Virus record (IMG/VR): IMGVR_UViG_3300018033_000002
Location: 1-39,285 of that record
Length of the DNA: 39,285 bases
Source of the DNA: a virus
Reading direction: 5' to 3' (one strand)
Shown here: in pieces, positions 1-6,699 of the stretch
Numbering within the stretch: the stretch's first letter is position 1
How the letters are laid out: each line of letters opens with the position of its first letter
Made by a program: the position numbers and the translations under genes
The notes under the pieces: generated by a model
The model's input: only the letters and a program-made list of their open reading frames with translations
The model's database searches: none
What the model was told of the DNA's origin: nothing

Positions 1-1298
1 CAGCGTACTCCATCGTCTGCGCCGGCACCACGGCCACCGGTGTATTTCAGAACGTAGTTGGTGTTGGATCAGCTGGAAATATCTTGCGATCTGCTGGAGC
101 TTCCGCATTGCCAGCTTGGACAACAACGACATACCCAGCTACCAATGCTATTAACACAATCATGTATGCAACAGCGGCGAACGTTTTGGGAAGTATTGCA
201 GCTGTAGACAATGGTGTACTAATTACTTCAGCCACAGGCGTTCCTTCATTTTTGGCAGACGGTACAACAGGCCAGGTCTTGACTGCAACGACTGGTTCTC
301 CGCCATCTTGGGCAGCTCCATCAGCTTCCAGCATAACAATTACCGGAGACGTTGGAACACAAACAGGAGCGACTTACAATTTCAGAGCTGGTGTTGATAC
401 GCCAGCGGATGCCGGAGGCACAGCTAATTTTAGTATTGCTTCAGGGCAGGTAAACCTCAATTTTACGAGCGCAACCAATACTAATACTGTACTAGGAAGT
501 TTAGGGGGAACTGGAGGTTCTGAAAATACAGGATTAGGATCTCAAGCTCTTGAAAGTACGTCAGGTACTCAAAATTGCGCAATTGGTCAAGGAGCACTTT
601 ATGAGGTAACTAGCGGAAGTTATAATACTGGATTAGGTTATGCAGCTGGAACGGCTTATAGAGGCTCGGAATCGTCCAATATAACCATATCAAATGTAGG
701 TGTGACAGCTGAATCTAATGTTATAAGAATTGGAACGCAAGGAACCGGAAACGGCGAACAAGGCACCTGCTATATAGCCGGTATTGTTGGAGTAACTGCA
801 TCAAATCCTGAAATGGTCACGATCAACTCATCTACTGGCCAAATGGGTGTATCTACGATTCTTTATCCTGGGGTCGCATCAAATGCTGGTACGTCAGCAG
901 CACCAACAGGAACTTCTTCAACAGCCGCTTATGTTATGATGGGATTGGGTTCATCCTGGAAATTAACACCATCGATATATACGACTGTAAGAATAACCAT
1001 CAATGGACAAATGAAAAATGCAACAACGGCTGATGGAATTAATATAATCATGGCCTACGGTACAAGTGGTGCTCCAGGAAATGGAGCAGCAGTTACAGGG
1101 ACAGCAGTGGGCATAAATACAATTTTCACAGATTTAACAGGTTTAACGAGCAACGGCGTGCCCTTCGCAAAAAATTACATTATTACCGGATTAGTTGCAG
1201 GAACTGCCTATTGGTTTGACCTGCAATGCAAAGCTGTTACGGGCGGAACGGCTTCTGTTTTGAATCTAGAATTTACAGCTCAAGAATTACAGTATTAA
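1..1298 (+). CDS. Tail fibre/spike protein, C-terminal part (continues from window end)
   Basis: The frame is open from the first bases with no start, and joins in phase to the frame ending at 39285, giving a 585-residue fibre. The first visible residues resemble the [19 protein letters not shown]-type segment found in phage fibre proteins. A middle section has repeats of the [22 protein letters not shown] kind, typical of YadA-like or trimeric beta-roll stalks. It is followed by a [13 protein letters not shown] segment and a C-terminal domain of about 140 residues rich in Ser/Thr/Gly, ending EFTAQELQY. That last domain is inferred to be the receptor-binding tip. Low charge and no Cys-rich clusters fit an exposed trimeric fibre. 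Identification as a fibre is firm; the receptor is unknown. Confidence 0.85.
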   Translation, partial: AYSIVCAGTTATGVFQNVVGVGSAGNILRSAGASALPAWTTTTYPATNAINTIMYATAANVLGSIAAVDNGVLITSATGVPSFLADGTTGQVLTATTGSPPSWAAPSASSITITGDVGTQTGATYNFRAGVDTPADAGGTANFSIASGQVNLNFTSATNTNTVLGSLGGTGGSENTGLGSQALESTSGTQNCAIGQGALYEVTSGSYNTGLGYAAGTAYRGSESSNITISNVGVTAESNVIRIGTQGTGNGEQGTCYIAGIVGVTASNPEMVTINSSTGQMGVSTILYPGVASNAGTSAAPTGTSSTAAYVMMGLGSSWKLTPSIYTTVRITINGQMKNATTADGINIIMAYGTSGAPGNGAAVTGTAVGINTIFTDLTGLTSNGVPFAKNYIITGLVAGTAYWFDLQCKAVTGGTASVLNLEFTAQELQY

Positions 1299-1311
1299 GA
1301 CAGGAAAAATT

Positions 1312-1443
1312 ATGCCATTAGACAAATCTAAATCAAAAGAAGCCATCGGAAAGAATATCAAGACAGAAGAAGCTGCTGGCAAACCTAGGAAACAAGCGAT
1401 TGCCATTGCACTAAATGTTGCAGGAAAATCGAAGAAAAAGTAA
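1312..1443 (+). CDS. Small basic phage protein (43 aa)
   Basis: Starts at ATG 1312, 13 bases after the fibre stop, behind an AGGAAAA ribosome site. The product begins [19 protein letters not shown] and ends in a Lys-rich tail. Short proteins with this pattern (basic start, an [16 protein letters not shown]-like helix, basic end) are recurrent in phage genomes as uncharacterised small proteins; I recognise the type but no function is established. It is probably co-transcribed with the fibre gene. The stop TAA overlaps the start of the 19-base hairpin at 1443. Confidence 0.65.
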   Translation: MPLDKSKSKEAIGKNIKTEEAAGKPRKQAIAIALNVAGKSKKK

Positions 1444-1461
1444 TGTAAATCCGCTTTACAT
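1443..1461 (+). repeat. 19-base hairpin repeat, copy 1
   Basis: ATGTAAATCCGCTTTACAT forms a perfect 7-bp stem with a TCCGC loop. An identical 19-mer lies at 25691-25709, and a related inverted repeat is at 3421-3446. Both identical copies sit directly upstream of a ribosome site and gene start, so a role in the 5' end of an mRNA (processing, stability or operator) is plausible but not shown. Confidence 0.75.
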
Positions 1462-1474
1462 CAAGAGGATTTAT

Positions 1475-1669
1475 ATGGAACCTAGTCTATGCGAATGCGA
1501 CCAAAAGTTTGATATTCTCATTCAATATGTGACTGAGAGTAAGCTACATAATATGAGTGTGATGAATAACACGGATAACTATGAATATTTCTTCTTCTTC
1601 AAGGGGAAAGTAATGGCTTATAATGAACTCTTACGCTTTCTAGAAAAGATCGAAGAGCCTATCGAATAA
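1475..1669 (+). CDS. Hypothetical protein (64 aa)
   Basis: ATG at 1475 is chosen because AGAGGA lies six bases upstream; an in-frame ATG at 1415 has no such site and overlaps the previous gene. The product starts MEPSLCECDQKFDILIQYV and carries an aromatic patch YEYFFFFKG followed by a helix NELLRFLEKIEE. No family is recognised. The gene is the last rightward gene before the convergent terminator at 1701. Confidence 0.55.
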   Translation: MEPSLCECDQKFDILIQYVTESKLHNMSVMNNTDNYEYFFFFKGKVMAYNELLRFLEKIEEPIE

Positions 1670-1700
1670 AAAATCCTTTCAGCCTCCGCTTTATGGATTT

Positions 1701-1732
1701 CCCGCGTATTCAGCTCACGCGGGTTTCTTTCT
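1701..1732 (+). terminator. Rho-independent terminator
   Basis: CCCGCGT (1701-1707) and ACGCGGG (1717-1723) form a 7-bp GC-rich stem with a 9-base loop, followed by TTTCTTTCT. It lies between the convergent ends of the rightward fibre cluster and the leftward lipoprotein gene. The T-tract favours rightward termination. Confidence 0.8.
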
Positions 1733-1958
1733 AGTTCGTCGGATGAACATTGATCACCGGAGGAGCCGCCGGAAGATCTTTATTGCGAATCTGGACTAGA
1801 ATATCAATATCAGTTTCTTTCTGCATAGAAGCCTTGTCAACCGTTATGTTAATAGCTTCATCCGTTACCGCATCATCAATTGCCTGGGTCAATCCAGGTA
1901 TCATTGCTGCGCAGCCGCTCAATAGCATCATTGATCCGATCATCAAGATAATTTTCAT
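1731..1958 (-). CDS. Small lipoprotein (75 aa)
   Basis: A type II signal peptide is visible: MKIILMIGSMMLLSGCAAM, with lipobox LSGC at residues 13-16, so the mature protein of about 60 residues would be lipid-anchored. The C-terminus is Pro-rich (LPAAPPVINVHPTN). ATG overlaps the stop of the ERF gene and has AAGGAG upstream. Phage lipoproteins of this size act as superinfection-exclusion factors or Rz1-type outer-membrane spanins. Its place behind recombination genes argues for an early or lysogenic conversion role; the short Pro-rich tail would also fit a spanin. Confidence 0.75.
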   Translation of the reverse strand: MKIILMIGSMMLLSGCAAMIPGLTQAIDDAVTDEAINITVDKASMQKETDIDILVQIRNKDLPAAPPVINVHPTN

Positions 1959-2587
1959 GCTTTCTCCTTCTTAGTTGGATTCCATTTCTGAAATGATGCC
2001 AGAAACTCCGGCAATCTCTTTAAAGCTTCTCTTTTTACATCTTCAACATGCTTATTCATCGCACCTGAGCTATATTCTAGAAACTTTTGCATCTTCTTAT
2101 TATCAATCTTACCTAATTTAGTCTCAACCTCAGAATCAAATTCTAGGCACTTTGCAGGCTCATAGGGCGTGTTTTGATCTTCATCAGGATCTTCACCTGT
2201 TTCAAGGCAAAATGTCTTCAAGAGGGCGTATTTATATGCATATGAAATAGCCTTTCCAGGTCCCTTATCTTGCGGATCAATTCCATATCCAACCGCCTTA
2301 ATTGCAAAGTTATCCGTAGGACAATCCGCATTGAAGAACATGACCAAAAGCTTAACCTCTGTGCGATTTCCTTCTTGCTTAATTTCTTCGACAGATGGCA
2401 AGCATGTTATGCCATACTTTACAAGCAGCGGATGAATCGCAGCAGTCACTTGATCATGGCTTACGAAGCGATATTGACCGTTCACACGACTTTCACCTTT
2501 CTGGATATAATCGAGTTCACCCATGATTCCAATGATCCTCTGGTGTATATTCGAGACTATTCTTTGTGGTTCTATAGTTTCAATCAT
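1955..2587 (-). CDS. erf: ERF-family single-strand annealing protein (210 aa)
   Basis: The N-terminal 150 residues carry the ERF pattern: YRFVSHDQVTAAIHPLLVKYGI, then GYGIDPQDKGPGKAISYAYKYALLKTF and the acidic GEDPDEDQ. In the family these residues build the ring-forming ssDNA-annealing core used in phage recombination. The C-terminal 50 residues are charged and helical. Its start overlaps the end of the exonuclease gene by eight bases and the upstream ribosome site is weak, suggesting translational coupling. Together with the neighbouring PD-(D/E)XK nuclease it forms an exonuclease/annealase pair. Length is normal for ERF proteins. Confidence 0.88.
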   Translation of the reverse strand: MIETIEPQRIVSNIHQRIIGIMGELDYIQKGESRVNGQYRFVSHDQVTAAIHPLLVKYGITCLPSVEEIKQEGNRTEVKLLVMFFNADCPTDNFAIKAVGYGIDPQDKGPGKAISYAYKYALLKTFCLETGEDPDEDQNTPYEPAKCLEFDSEVETKLGKIDNKKMQKFLEYSSGAMNKHVEDVKREALKRLPEFLASFQKWNPTKKEKA

Positions 2588-3137
2588 TTTTTCTAGTTTT
2601 CCTTTTATGAAAATAGTTATAACAATCTAAGGCTGAGGTGAATATCTTAAAATATTCCTTATGATCATATGCTGTGTCAATATTAGGGAAATCTCCATTT
2701 CTTGAGAGGTAGACCAACATAGATCCATGCAACTGTATGCCAGTTTCTTCCAGCAGGTTTCTATACGCAGCCATTTGAAGTGGATAGGTTTTTTGCTTTG
2801 AGACAGATGTTTTATAGTCGACCAGATATCGCTTTCCGTCTTTCGCCATAATGACGCTATCGATCTGTCCTGTATACTCAAGGTCATCACTATGGTACCT
2901 TTCTTCAATAATTTCATAAGAATCGACCTGCGCTTCATGCCATTGCTTATAGCTCTCAATGTATGGCCTCAAGTCTTCATCTATCATGTTTTCCGGTATC
3001 CAAGCATTCTTGGAAAGTCCCGCACAGATACCATGTACTCGGGTTCCTCGGTCGGCTGCTCTTCTCAAGATATCCTTCGGAACAGAATCATAGGATGTAA
3101 AAGGCTTCAAGATATCCGTAACGCGAGGATATTTCAT
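2580..3137 (-). CDS. PD-(D/E)XK exonuclease, RecB/Cas4-like (185 aa)
   Basis: Motifs of the PD-(D/E)XK nuclease fold are in order: RGTRVHGIC near residue 32 (motif I region), GQIDSV near 95 (the Asp), VDYKTS near 110 (D-x-K), and LQMAAYRNLL near 124 (the QxxxY motif of the RecB/Cas4 group). It should degrade or process DNA ends to expose single strands for the annealing protein encoded immediately downstream. ATG 3137 overlaps the stop of the upstream 50-residue gene as ATGA. The C-terminus is basic (HKRKTRKND). Confidence 0.85.
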   Translation of the reverse strand: MKYPRVTDILKPFTSYDSVPKDILRRAADRGTRVHGICAGLSKNAWIPENMIDEDLRPYIESYKQWHEAQVDSYEIIEERYHSDDLEYTGQIDSVIMAKDGKRYLVDYKTSVSKQKTYPLQMAAYRNLLEETGIQLHGSMLVYLSRNGDFPNIDTAYDHKEYFKIFTSALDCYNYFHKRKTRKND

Positions 3138-3286
3138 TTAACCTTTTCCTCAAGCCTTCTAATCCGCTTCACAAGGTTCTTAAATTCATCCACAAGCTTC
3201 GCAAATTGCTCGGGAAAATTCTTTATTGGTTTATCTTCGCCTACTCGATGCTTGATCTTATTTAAGTCAATAAGCTGCTTATCCAA
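3134..3286 (-). CDS. Small coiled-coil protein (50 aa), TTG start
   Basis: The frame begins at TTG 3286, with GAGGT a few bases upstream, inside the last codons of the 31-residue gene. It ends as ATGA at the exonuclease start. The product starts MDKQLIDLNKIKHRVGEDK and ends in a charged helix with heptad-like spacing (LVDEFKNLVKRIRRLEEKV). No function is recognised. Both ends overlap neighbours, which supports a real gene, but the TTG start is inferred. Confidence 0.5.
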   Translation of the reverse strand: MDKQLIDLNKIKHRVGEDKPIKNFPEQFAKLVDEFKNLVKRIRRLEEKVK

Positions 3287-3374
3287 AGTACCTCACGATC
3301 ACATAAACCATTATTACTAAGAGAGTTGCTGTAGTGACTGATAGAATGATGTCACCCCAAATTTCCGGCTTCAT
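3279..3374 (-). CDS. Single-pass membrane mini-protein (31 aa)
   Basis: ATG 3374 opens a 31-residue frame: MKPEIWGDIILS followed by a hydrophobic span (about TTATLLVIMVYVIV) and the end RYFG. This would be one membrane helix with an outside or periplasmic N-terminus and a basic cytoplasmic end. The stop overlaps the next start. The ribosome site is weak (AAAGGA about 13 bases away). It is the first leftward gene of the recombination module. Confidence 0.45.
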   Translation of the reverse strand: MKPEIWGDIILSVTTATLLVIMVYVIVRYFG

Positions 3375-3420
3375 AATATTTTCTTAATCCTTTCTTAATG
3401 CTTTCTTTACTCTTAAATTG

Positions 3421-3446
3421 ATGTAAATTCAATTTTTAATTTACAT
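3421..3446. promoter_or_regulatory. Inverted repeat, probable operator
   Basis: ATGTAAATT (3421-3429) and AATTTACAT (3438-3446) are perfect 9-bp arms eight bases apart. It lies between the leftward recombination genes and the rightward RHH regulator gene, where an autoregulatory operator would be expected. Its arms contain the ATGTAAA/TTTACAT half-sites of the 19-base hairpins at 1443 and 25691. Confidence 0.5.
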
Positions 3447-3474
3447 TTTTAGCTTATAACGGCTACCTTTGATC

Positions 3475-3503
3475 TTGTCAAGATTTCCGAAAAAAATTAT
3501 GTT
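3475..3503 (+). promoter_or_regulatory. Putative sigma70-type promoter
   Basis: TTGTCA (3475-3480), a 17-base spacer and TATGTT (3498-3503) face the RHH gene that starts 25 bases further on. The inverted repeat at 3421-3446 is about 30 bases upstream. The -10 is imperfect. Confidence 0.4.
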
Positions 3504-3527
3504 TAACCATCGAATAGGAGGGTCTTT

Positions 3528-3761
3528 ATGGGCCGAAAAACTGTATTAAAAGAGAGTCTAATTGTTTCTTGTAGAATTGAAGGGGATGAGTATCAGAAAC
3601 TTAGAGATATTGCGGCACTTGAATCATTATCAACTGGCAAAACAGTCACCGTACAGAGCTTAATAAGAGACGCAGTGAGATACGTATATTCTGATAATGA
3701 ACGACTTAGGGAATGCTTCAGGCGTACTCGTGAAATGGTTCGGAGAAAATACAAGTATTGA
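3528..3761 (+). CDS. Ribbon-helix-helix DNA-binding regulator (77 aa)
   Basis: MGRKTVLKESLIVSCRIEGD looks like the N-terminal beta strand of a CopG/Arc-type ribbon-helix-helix protein; helix 1 follows as EYQKLRDIAALES, then a turn and helix 2 TVQSLIRDAVRYVYSD. The tail is very basic (FRRTREMVRRKYKY). AGGAGG stands upstream of the ATG. It is a one-gene unit: its own likely promoter, then a terminator at 3806. Likely a transcriptional repressor of this intergenic region; the target is inferred. Confidence 0.65.
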   Translation: MGRKTVLKESLIVSCRIEGDEYQKLRDIAALESLSTGKTVTVQSLIRDAVRYVYSDNERLRECFRRTREMVRRKYKY

Positions 3762-3805
3762 TTTTAATGGAAAGCGGGGATAGGATGAAGTTATAAAAAA
3801 AAAGA

Positions 3806-3836
3806 GGAAATTCGCGAAAATTTCCCCCTTTTTTTT
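3806..3836 (+). terminator. Rho-independent terminator after RHH gene
   Basis: GGAAATT (3806-3812), loop CGCGAA and AATTTCC (3819-3825) form a 7-bp stem followed by CCC and a run of T. It isolates the RHH gene from the replication genes downstream. Confidence 0.8.
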
Positions 3837-3867
3837 CTTTATCAAAAGAGGAGTTAGATCTTTTGAG

Positions 3868-3893
3868 GTATGGACTACTAACGATTTCCATAC
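3868..3893. promoter_or_regulatory. Inverted repeat upstream of replication operon
   Basis: GTATGGA (3868-3874) and TCCATAC (3887-3893) are perfect arms 12 bases apart, in the 107-base gap between the terminator and the initiator-like gene at 3946. The arms share the GTATG/CATAC core with the operator at 18875-18902, which also flanks a replication gene, although core spacing differs (16 versus 12 bases). Probably a repressor site. Confidence 0.45.
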
Positions 3894-3945
3894 TACAAGA
3901 AGTGTCTAATTCTTTCCAATATTTATTTTTAACCTAGGTAAATTT

Positions 3946-4278
3946 ATGGAAACAAACGGACATTTTCTTGTGCATTTTGACCGTAAAATATCTCAGTTTG
4001 TGGGAGTTAATGAAACTCTCATTCAAGATCTTTCTAAGACTTATCCGCACGTAAATGTTAAATCCGAATTCATGAAAATGCGGCATTGGCTGCTTCATAC
4101 GCAAAAAGGCATTCATCGAAACGCTGATATGGGATTCATTTGTCACTGGCTCAATAATGTGATCATGGAGAGAGAAGAATCAACCAGCCTAGAAACGCCT
4201 CTAGGAAGTTACATAGCAGATTATTTAAAGGGATTATGGAAGAATCGCGAACATGTTCTAGCATTGAATTCGCTTTGA
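3946..4278 (+). CDS. Replication-associated protein, initiator C-terminal-like (110 aa)
   Basis: The section DLSKTYPHVNVKSEFMKM plus RHWLL and FICHWLNN matches the YPxVDVxxExxKMxxWLxxN…FIxxWL pattern often found at the C-terminus of phage and plasmid replication proteins. Here it forms a stand-alone small protein. AGGT lies upstream of the ATG. Its end overlaps the helicase start by 43 bases, so the two are probably made together and may act as helicase accessory and helicase. The role is inferred from pattern and position. Confidence 0.5.
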   Translation: METNGHFLVHFDRKISQFVGVNETLIQDLSKTYPHVNVKSEFMKMRHWLLHTQKGIHRNADMGFICHWLNNVIMEREESTSLETPLGSYIADYLKGLWKNREHVLALNSL

Positions 4279-5135
4279 ATCATTCTCAGGAACCGAACTA
4301 CGAATATTTCTTAGATCCTTCATGTTTGACTCACTTGAAAGATCTTCCTATGACTTATCGAAATGAGATCGATAAAGGATTCTCAACTGGATGGTCCAGT
4401 TTAGACAAATACATGCAAGGGTTGCGCCGCGGCGAAGTTACGGTGATTACAGCAGACACAGGATGCGGAAAAACGACCTTTGCGACTCAATTAATGGTTA
4501 ATACGGCTATGCAAGGGATCCCAGTCTGGATTAATAGCTGGGAAATGAATCCTGCAACTGTCATGCGAAAGTTAGCTTCAATTGTGCTCAGACGGCCAAT
4601 GAAGCTGCAAAACTTTACAGACCATGAGAATGAGCAGTTTGACGAATGGTGCGGCCGCTATAAGGTCTATATCAATCCAAATACAATTGGAACAAGCATT
4701 GACGTGCTTGGTGAGCAGCTAAAAGCTGCAAAGAAATTAGGTGTCGAAATCGTCATGCTCGATCATTTAGATTACCTTGTTAACACCCGCAAAGAGAAGG
4801 TCCACGAAGCGATCGACGACACTGTTAAGCGATTGCATGAAATGGCTTTCTCTTTGTCAATGCACTTTCTGCTTATTTGCCATCCTCGGCAAAGCATGAA
4901 TGGCACCGACGAAGTAGGCATTCACAGCCTAAAGGGTTCTTCGTCCATCAAGCAGTATGCGGATAACATCCTCATACTGCATCGTTGCGCTCGGACAGAC
5001 CCGCAAGCAGATAGAAGTAAAGTTAAAATCCGCATAGCTAAAAACCGTATGTTCGGCTTTGAAGGGGTGACATACCTCTTTTATCAGCCTATGTGGGATG
5101 GATATCTAGAATTTAAGGAGACAAATGGAAGTTGA
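4236..5135 (+). CDS. DnaB-family replicative helicase, RecA-fold domain (299 aa)
   Basis: After about 45 N-terminal residues comes FSTGWSSLDKYMQGLRRGEVTVI, then Walker A ADTGCGKTTFA, Walker B VEIVMLDHLDYL, a sensor-like ICHPRQ and the LKGSSSIKQYADNILIL loop. A basic motif RIAKNRMFG follows, where DnaB-type enzymes carry the arginine-finger region. There is no primase or zinc domain and the DnaB N-terminal domain is missing or minimal, so it is shorter than cellular DnaB (about 450 residues). It should unwind DNA 5' to 3' at the phage fork. A DnaC-like loader that might serve it is 13 kb away at 17564. Confidence 0.85.
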   Translation: MEESRTCSSIEFALNHSQEPNYEYFLDPSCLTHLKDLPMTYRNEIDKGFSTGWSSLDKYMQGLRRGEVTVITADTGCGKTTFATQLMVNTAMQGIPVWINSWEMNPATVMRKLASIVLRRPMKLQNFTDHENEQFDEWCGRYKVYINPNTIGTSIDVLGEQLKAAKKLGVEIVMLDHLDYLVNTRKEKVHEAIDDTVKRLHEMAFSLSMHFLLICHPRQSMNGTDEVGIHSLKGSSSIKQYADNILILHRCARTDPQADRSKVKIRIAKNRMFGFEGVTYLFYQPMWDGYLEFKETNGS

Positions 5136-5469
5136 AATTTTAAATTATTATGCATGTCATAACCTTTCGACAAAAAAAGGTTCATTTACCTTGGTCTGGA
5201 AAGGTGTAAAGTATTTAGATTGTACATATTGGGTCAAAGGAGACAATCGTTGGTTCTCTTTTCCACAAAAGAAAATCGAGCGGGGGGGAGACGTTGATTG
5301 GATGCCTTATGTATGCATCGTAGATAAAGAAGAAAAGGCCCGACTACAAGATAAAGTTTTAGAAATATTAAAAGATATGCAGCCCCAAGGATCTTATGGC
5401 AAAAAGAAAGATGACTCAGTTGGTCCAGCCTCAAATCAAGTACAAGCTGAATCACCCTCTTTGTGGTGA
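5125..5469 (+). CDS. SpoVG-like small protein (114 aa)
   Basis: MEVEILNYYACHNL, then FTLVWKGVKYLDCTYWVKGDNRWFSFP and a C-terminal helix KARLQDKVLEILK. The order beta-beta, a xxFPQKK motif, then helix resembles SpoVG-like or single-domain nucleic-acid proteins found beside phage replication genes. AGGAG precedes ATG, which overlaps the helicase end by 11 bases. The last 25 residues are polar and overlap the next gene in another frame. Family assignment is tentative. Confidence 0.55.
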   Translation: MEVEILNYYACHNLSTKKGSFTLVWKGVKYLDCTYWVKGDNRWFSFPQKKIERGGDVDWMPYVCIVDKEEKARLQDKVLEILKDMQPQGSYGKKKDDSVGPASNQVQAESPSLW

Positions 5470-5623
5470 TGTGATCTTAGAAAGCTACAAAGAGCTATGC
5501 GAATATGCAATTTCTGTCGGCGAAGATGAAGCACGTATGCGGCTCAATGATCAATTTGTTCATATGGCATGTGAAATCGCAGATGAAATTATAGTGAGTG
5601 CATATGAGCTACAAGCGGAATAA
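5396..5623 (+). CDS. Hypothetical protein (75 aa)
   Basis: ATG 5396 has CAAGGA upstream. The product starts MAKRKMTQLVQPQIKYKL and continues as a mainly helical acidic domain (ELCEYAISVGEDEARMRL, then HMACEIADEIIVSAYELQ). It overlaps the preceding gene by 74 bases. No family is recognised. Its position between helicase and resolvase suggests an accessory replication role. Confidence 0.5.
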   Translation: MAKRKMTQLVQPQIKYKLNHPLCGDVILESYKELCEYAISVGEDEARMRLNDQFVHMACEIADEIIVSAYELQAE

Positions 5624-6266
5624 ATGGGCCTATCGAAAGATGATACTCAACCCGGCTTTCTGGATCTCTCTAGATTTGCCGGGGCACCCTCATCCCTATA
5701 CGGTTAGATTTAATCCAGGTGCTCGGCGCGTTCCTGTTCAGATCCAAAGAAACAAGCAATACTATAGCCTGCTACGCTGCTACTTTAGAAACTTTATGGA
5801 CCCGGATATTCCTGTAGTCATAATCGCACGATTCTATGTTCAGCCCCCCGCTCATGAAACGGTCTCGCACGGAGAGTTGAAACGCGAATCCTTACCAGCA
5901 GTTCGCGGATATGAATTGTGCGATTATTGGCTCGCCCTCTTCGAAACTATTAAACTTGCTCTATTAAAATCATACGACCAGGTTGTCAAGATTGAGATGG
6001 ATAAATTCTATTCCAGCGACCCCAGGATCGTCTTCAAAATCATGAGGTATGACCATTATGTCCAGCTTAAAAATGACGATCCCTATCAAGCCACAACCGA
6101 AAGCCTCAGTCGTGCTGGGCAAAAAAAACTGGTACAATCCCAACCAACGCTTAGAGGGACTATTCCGCGAGTTCGTCGTCGCAAATCTTCCCCAAGACTT
6201 CCGCATCTTAGAAGGACCACTCCTCGTAATCGTGCACTTCCGGCTTCCGACACCAAAAAGACTTAA
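5604..6266 (+). CDS. Degenerate RusA-like protein with overprinted basic tail (220 aa)
   Basis: Residues about 20-150 look like a RusA fold: an early P-x-P-Y segment, VVIIARFYVQPP as a core strand, and SYDQVVKIEMDKFYSSDPRIVFKI, matching the C-terminal QV…K.Y...PRV strand of RusA. At the place of the catalytic DxDN motif it reads GYELCDYWLALFETIKL, so key acidic residues appear lost. The last 65 or so residues are highly basic (RVRRRKSS, LRRTTPRNR) and are translated from the 5' part of the next gene in another frame. GTG 5598 and ATG 5640 are alternative starts. Probably a structural or regulatory RusA paralogue. Confidence 0.5.
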   Translation: MSYKRNKWAYRKMILNPAFWISLDLPGHPHPYTVRFNPGARRVPVQIQRNKQYYSLLRCYFRNFMDPDIPVVIIARFYVQPPAHETVSHGELKRESLPAVRGYELCDYWLALFETIKLALLKSYDQVVKIEMDKFYSSDPRIVFKIMRYDHYVQLKNDDPYQATTESLSRAGQKKLVQSQPTLRGTIPRVRRRKSSPRLPHLRRTTPRNRALPASDTKKT

Positions 6267-6543
6267 AAAAGATCCGTTATATCGTGCGCATGGTTACCCA
6301 CATACCAGGCGGCCGGATGGGGACAATCTTGAAAAGTTTATGAATGATATTTTGAAAGGGATTGTTTTTAAGGATGATTGTCAAATAGCATGGTTGCTAA
6401 GAAGTAAAACCTACACGGGAGAAGATGAAGGATCTACAACATTTTTTGTAAAAGAAATTGAGGATACGGCACCGCCTGATTATCCTCAACTTCTACTCGC
6501 TATGGAAGCAAATATAAATATCGAAAAGCCGTTGCTAAACTAG
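6058..6543 (+). CDS. rusA: RusA-family Holliday junction resolvase (161 aa)
   Basis: The catalytic signature is clear: RRPDGDNLEKFMNDILKG with the conserved acidic DxDN, then FKDDCQIAWLLRSKTYTG carrying the second DD pair and the following Lys. RusA-family enzymes are dimeric endonucleases that resolve Holliday junctions and other branched DNA from phage recombination and packaging. ATG 6058 is preferred over 6049 because GAGGT stands nine bases before it. The gene overlaps the upstream RusA-like frame by about 210 bases and ends nine bases inside the convergent mini-gene at 6535. Confidence 0.85.
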   Translation: MSSLKMTIPIKPQPKASVVLGKKNWYNPNQRLEGLFREFVVANLPQDFRILEGPLLVIVHFRLPTPKRLKKDPLYRAHGYPHTRRPDGDNLEKFMNDILKGIVFKDDCQIAWLLRSKTYTGEDEGSTTFFVKEIEDTAPPDYPQLLLAMEANINIEKPLLN

Positions 6544-6699
6544 CCAGAAGTATAAAACAAAGAGGAGGAAAACAAGTGCTGCGTACTTGATCAATCCTTG
6601 TACCTCTTCATTTGGATATCTTCGAGCTTCTTCTTTGTCTTTCTCTAGCTGATTCATTTCGTTCTCTATCCATGTTAGATCTCTTACAACTCTAATCAT
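6535..6699 (-). CDS. Tail-anchored membrane mini-protein (54 aa)
   Basis: ATG 6699 overlaps the stop of the ParB-like gene; GAGGA lies about nine bases upstream. The first 30 residues are charged and helical (MIRVVRDLTWIENEMNQLEK…), and the last 20 form a single hydrophobic helix, IKYAALVFLLFVLYFWLV. This is a tail-anchor layout, with the soluble part in the cytoplasm. It is the last gene of the leftward operon. Function is unknown; exclusion or membrane attachment are possible. Confidence 0.6.
   Translation of the reverse strand: MIRVVRDLTWIENEMNQLEKDKEEARRYPNEEVQGLIKYAALVFLLFVLYFWLV

Noticed and set aside
2270-2596. 108-codon rightward frame opposite the ERF gene
   Set aside because: Antisense to the conserved ERF core, no ribosome site, biased composition.
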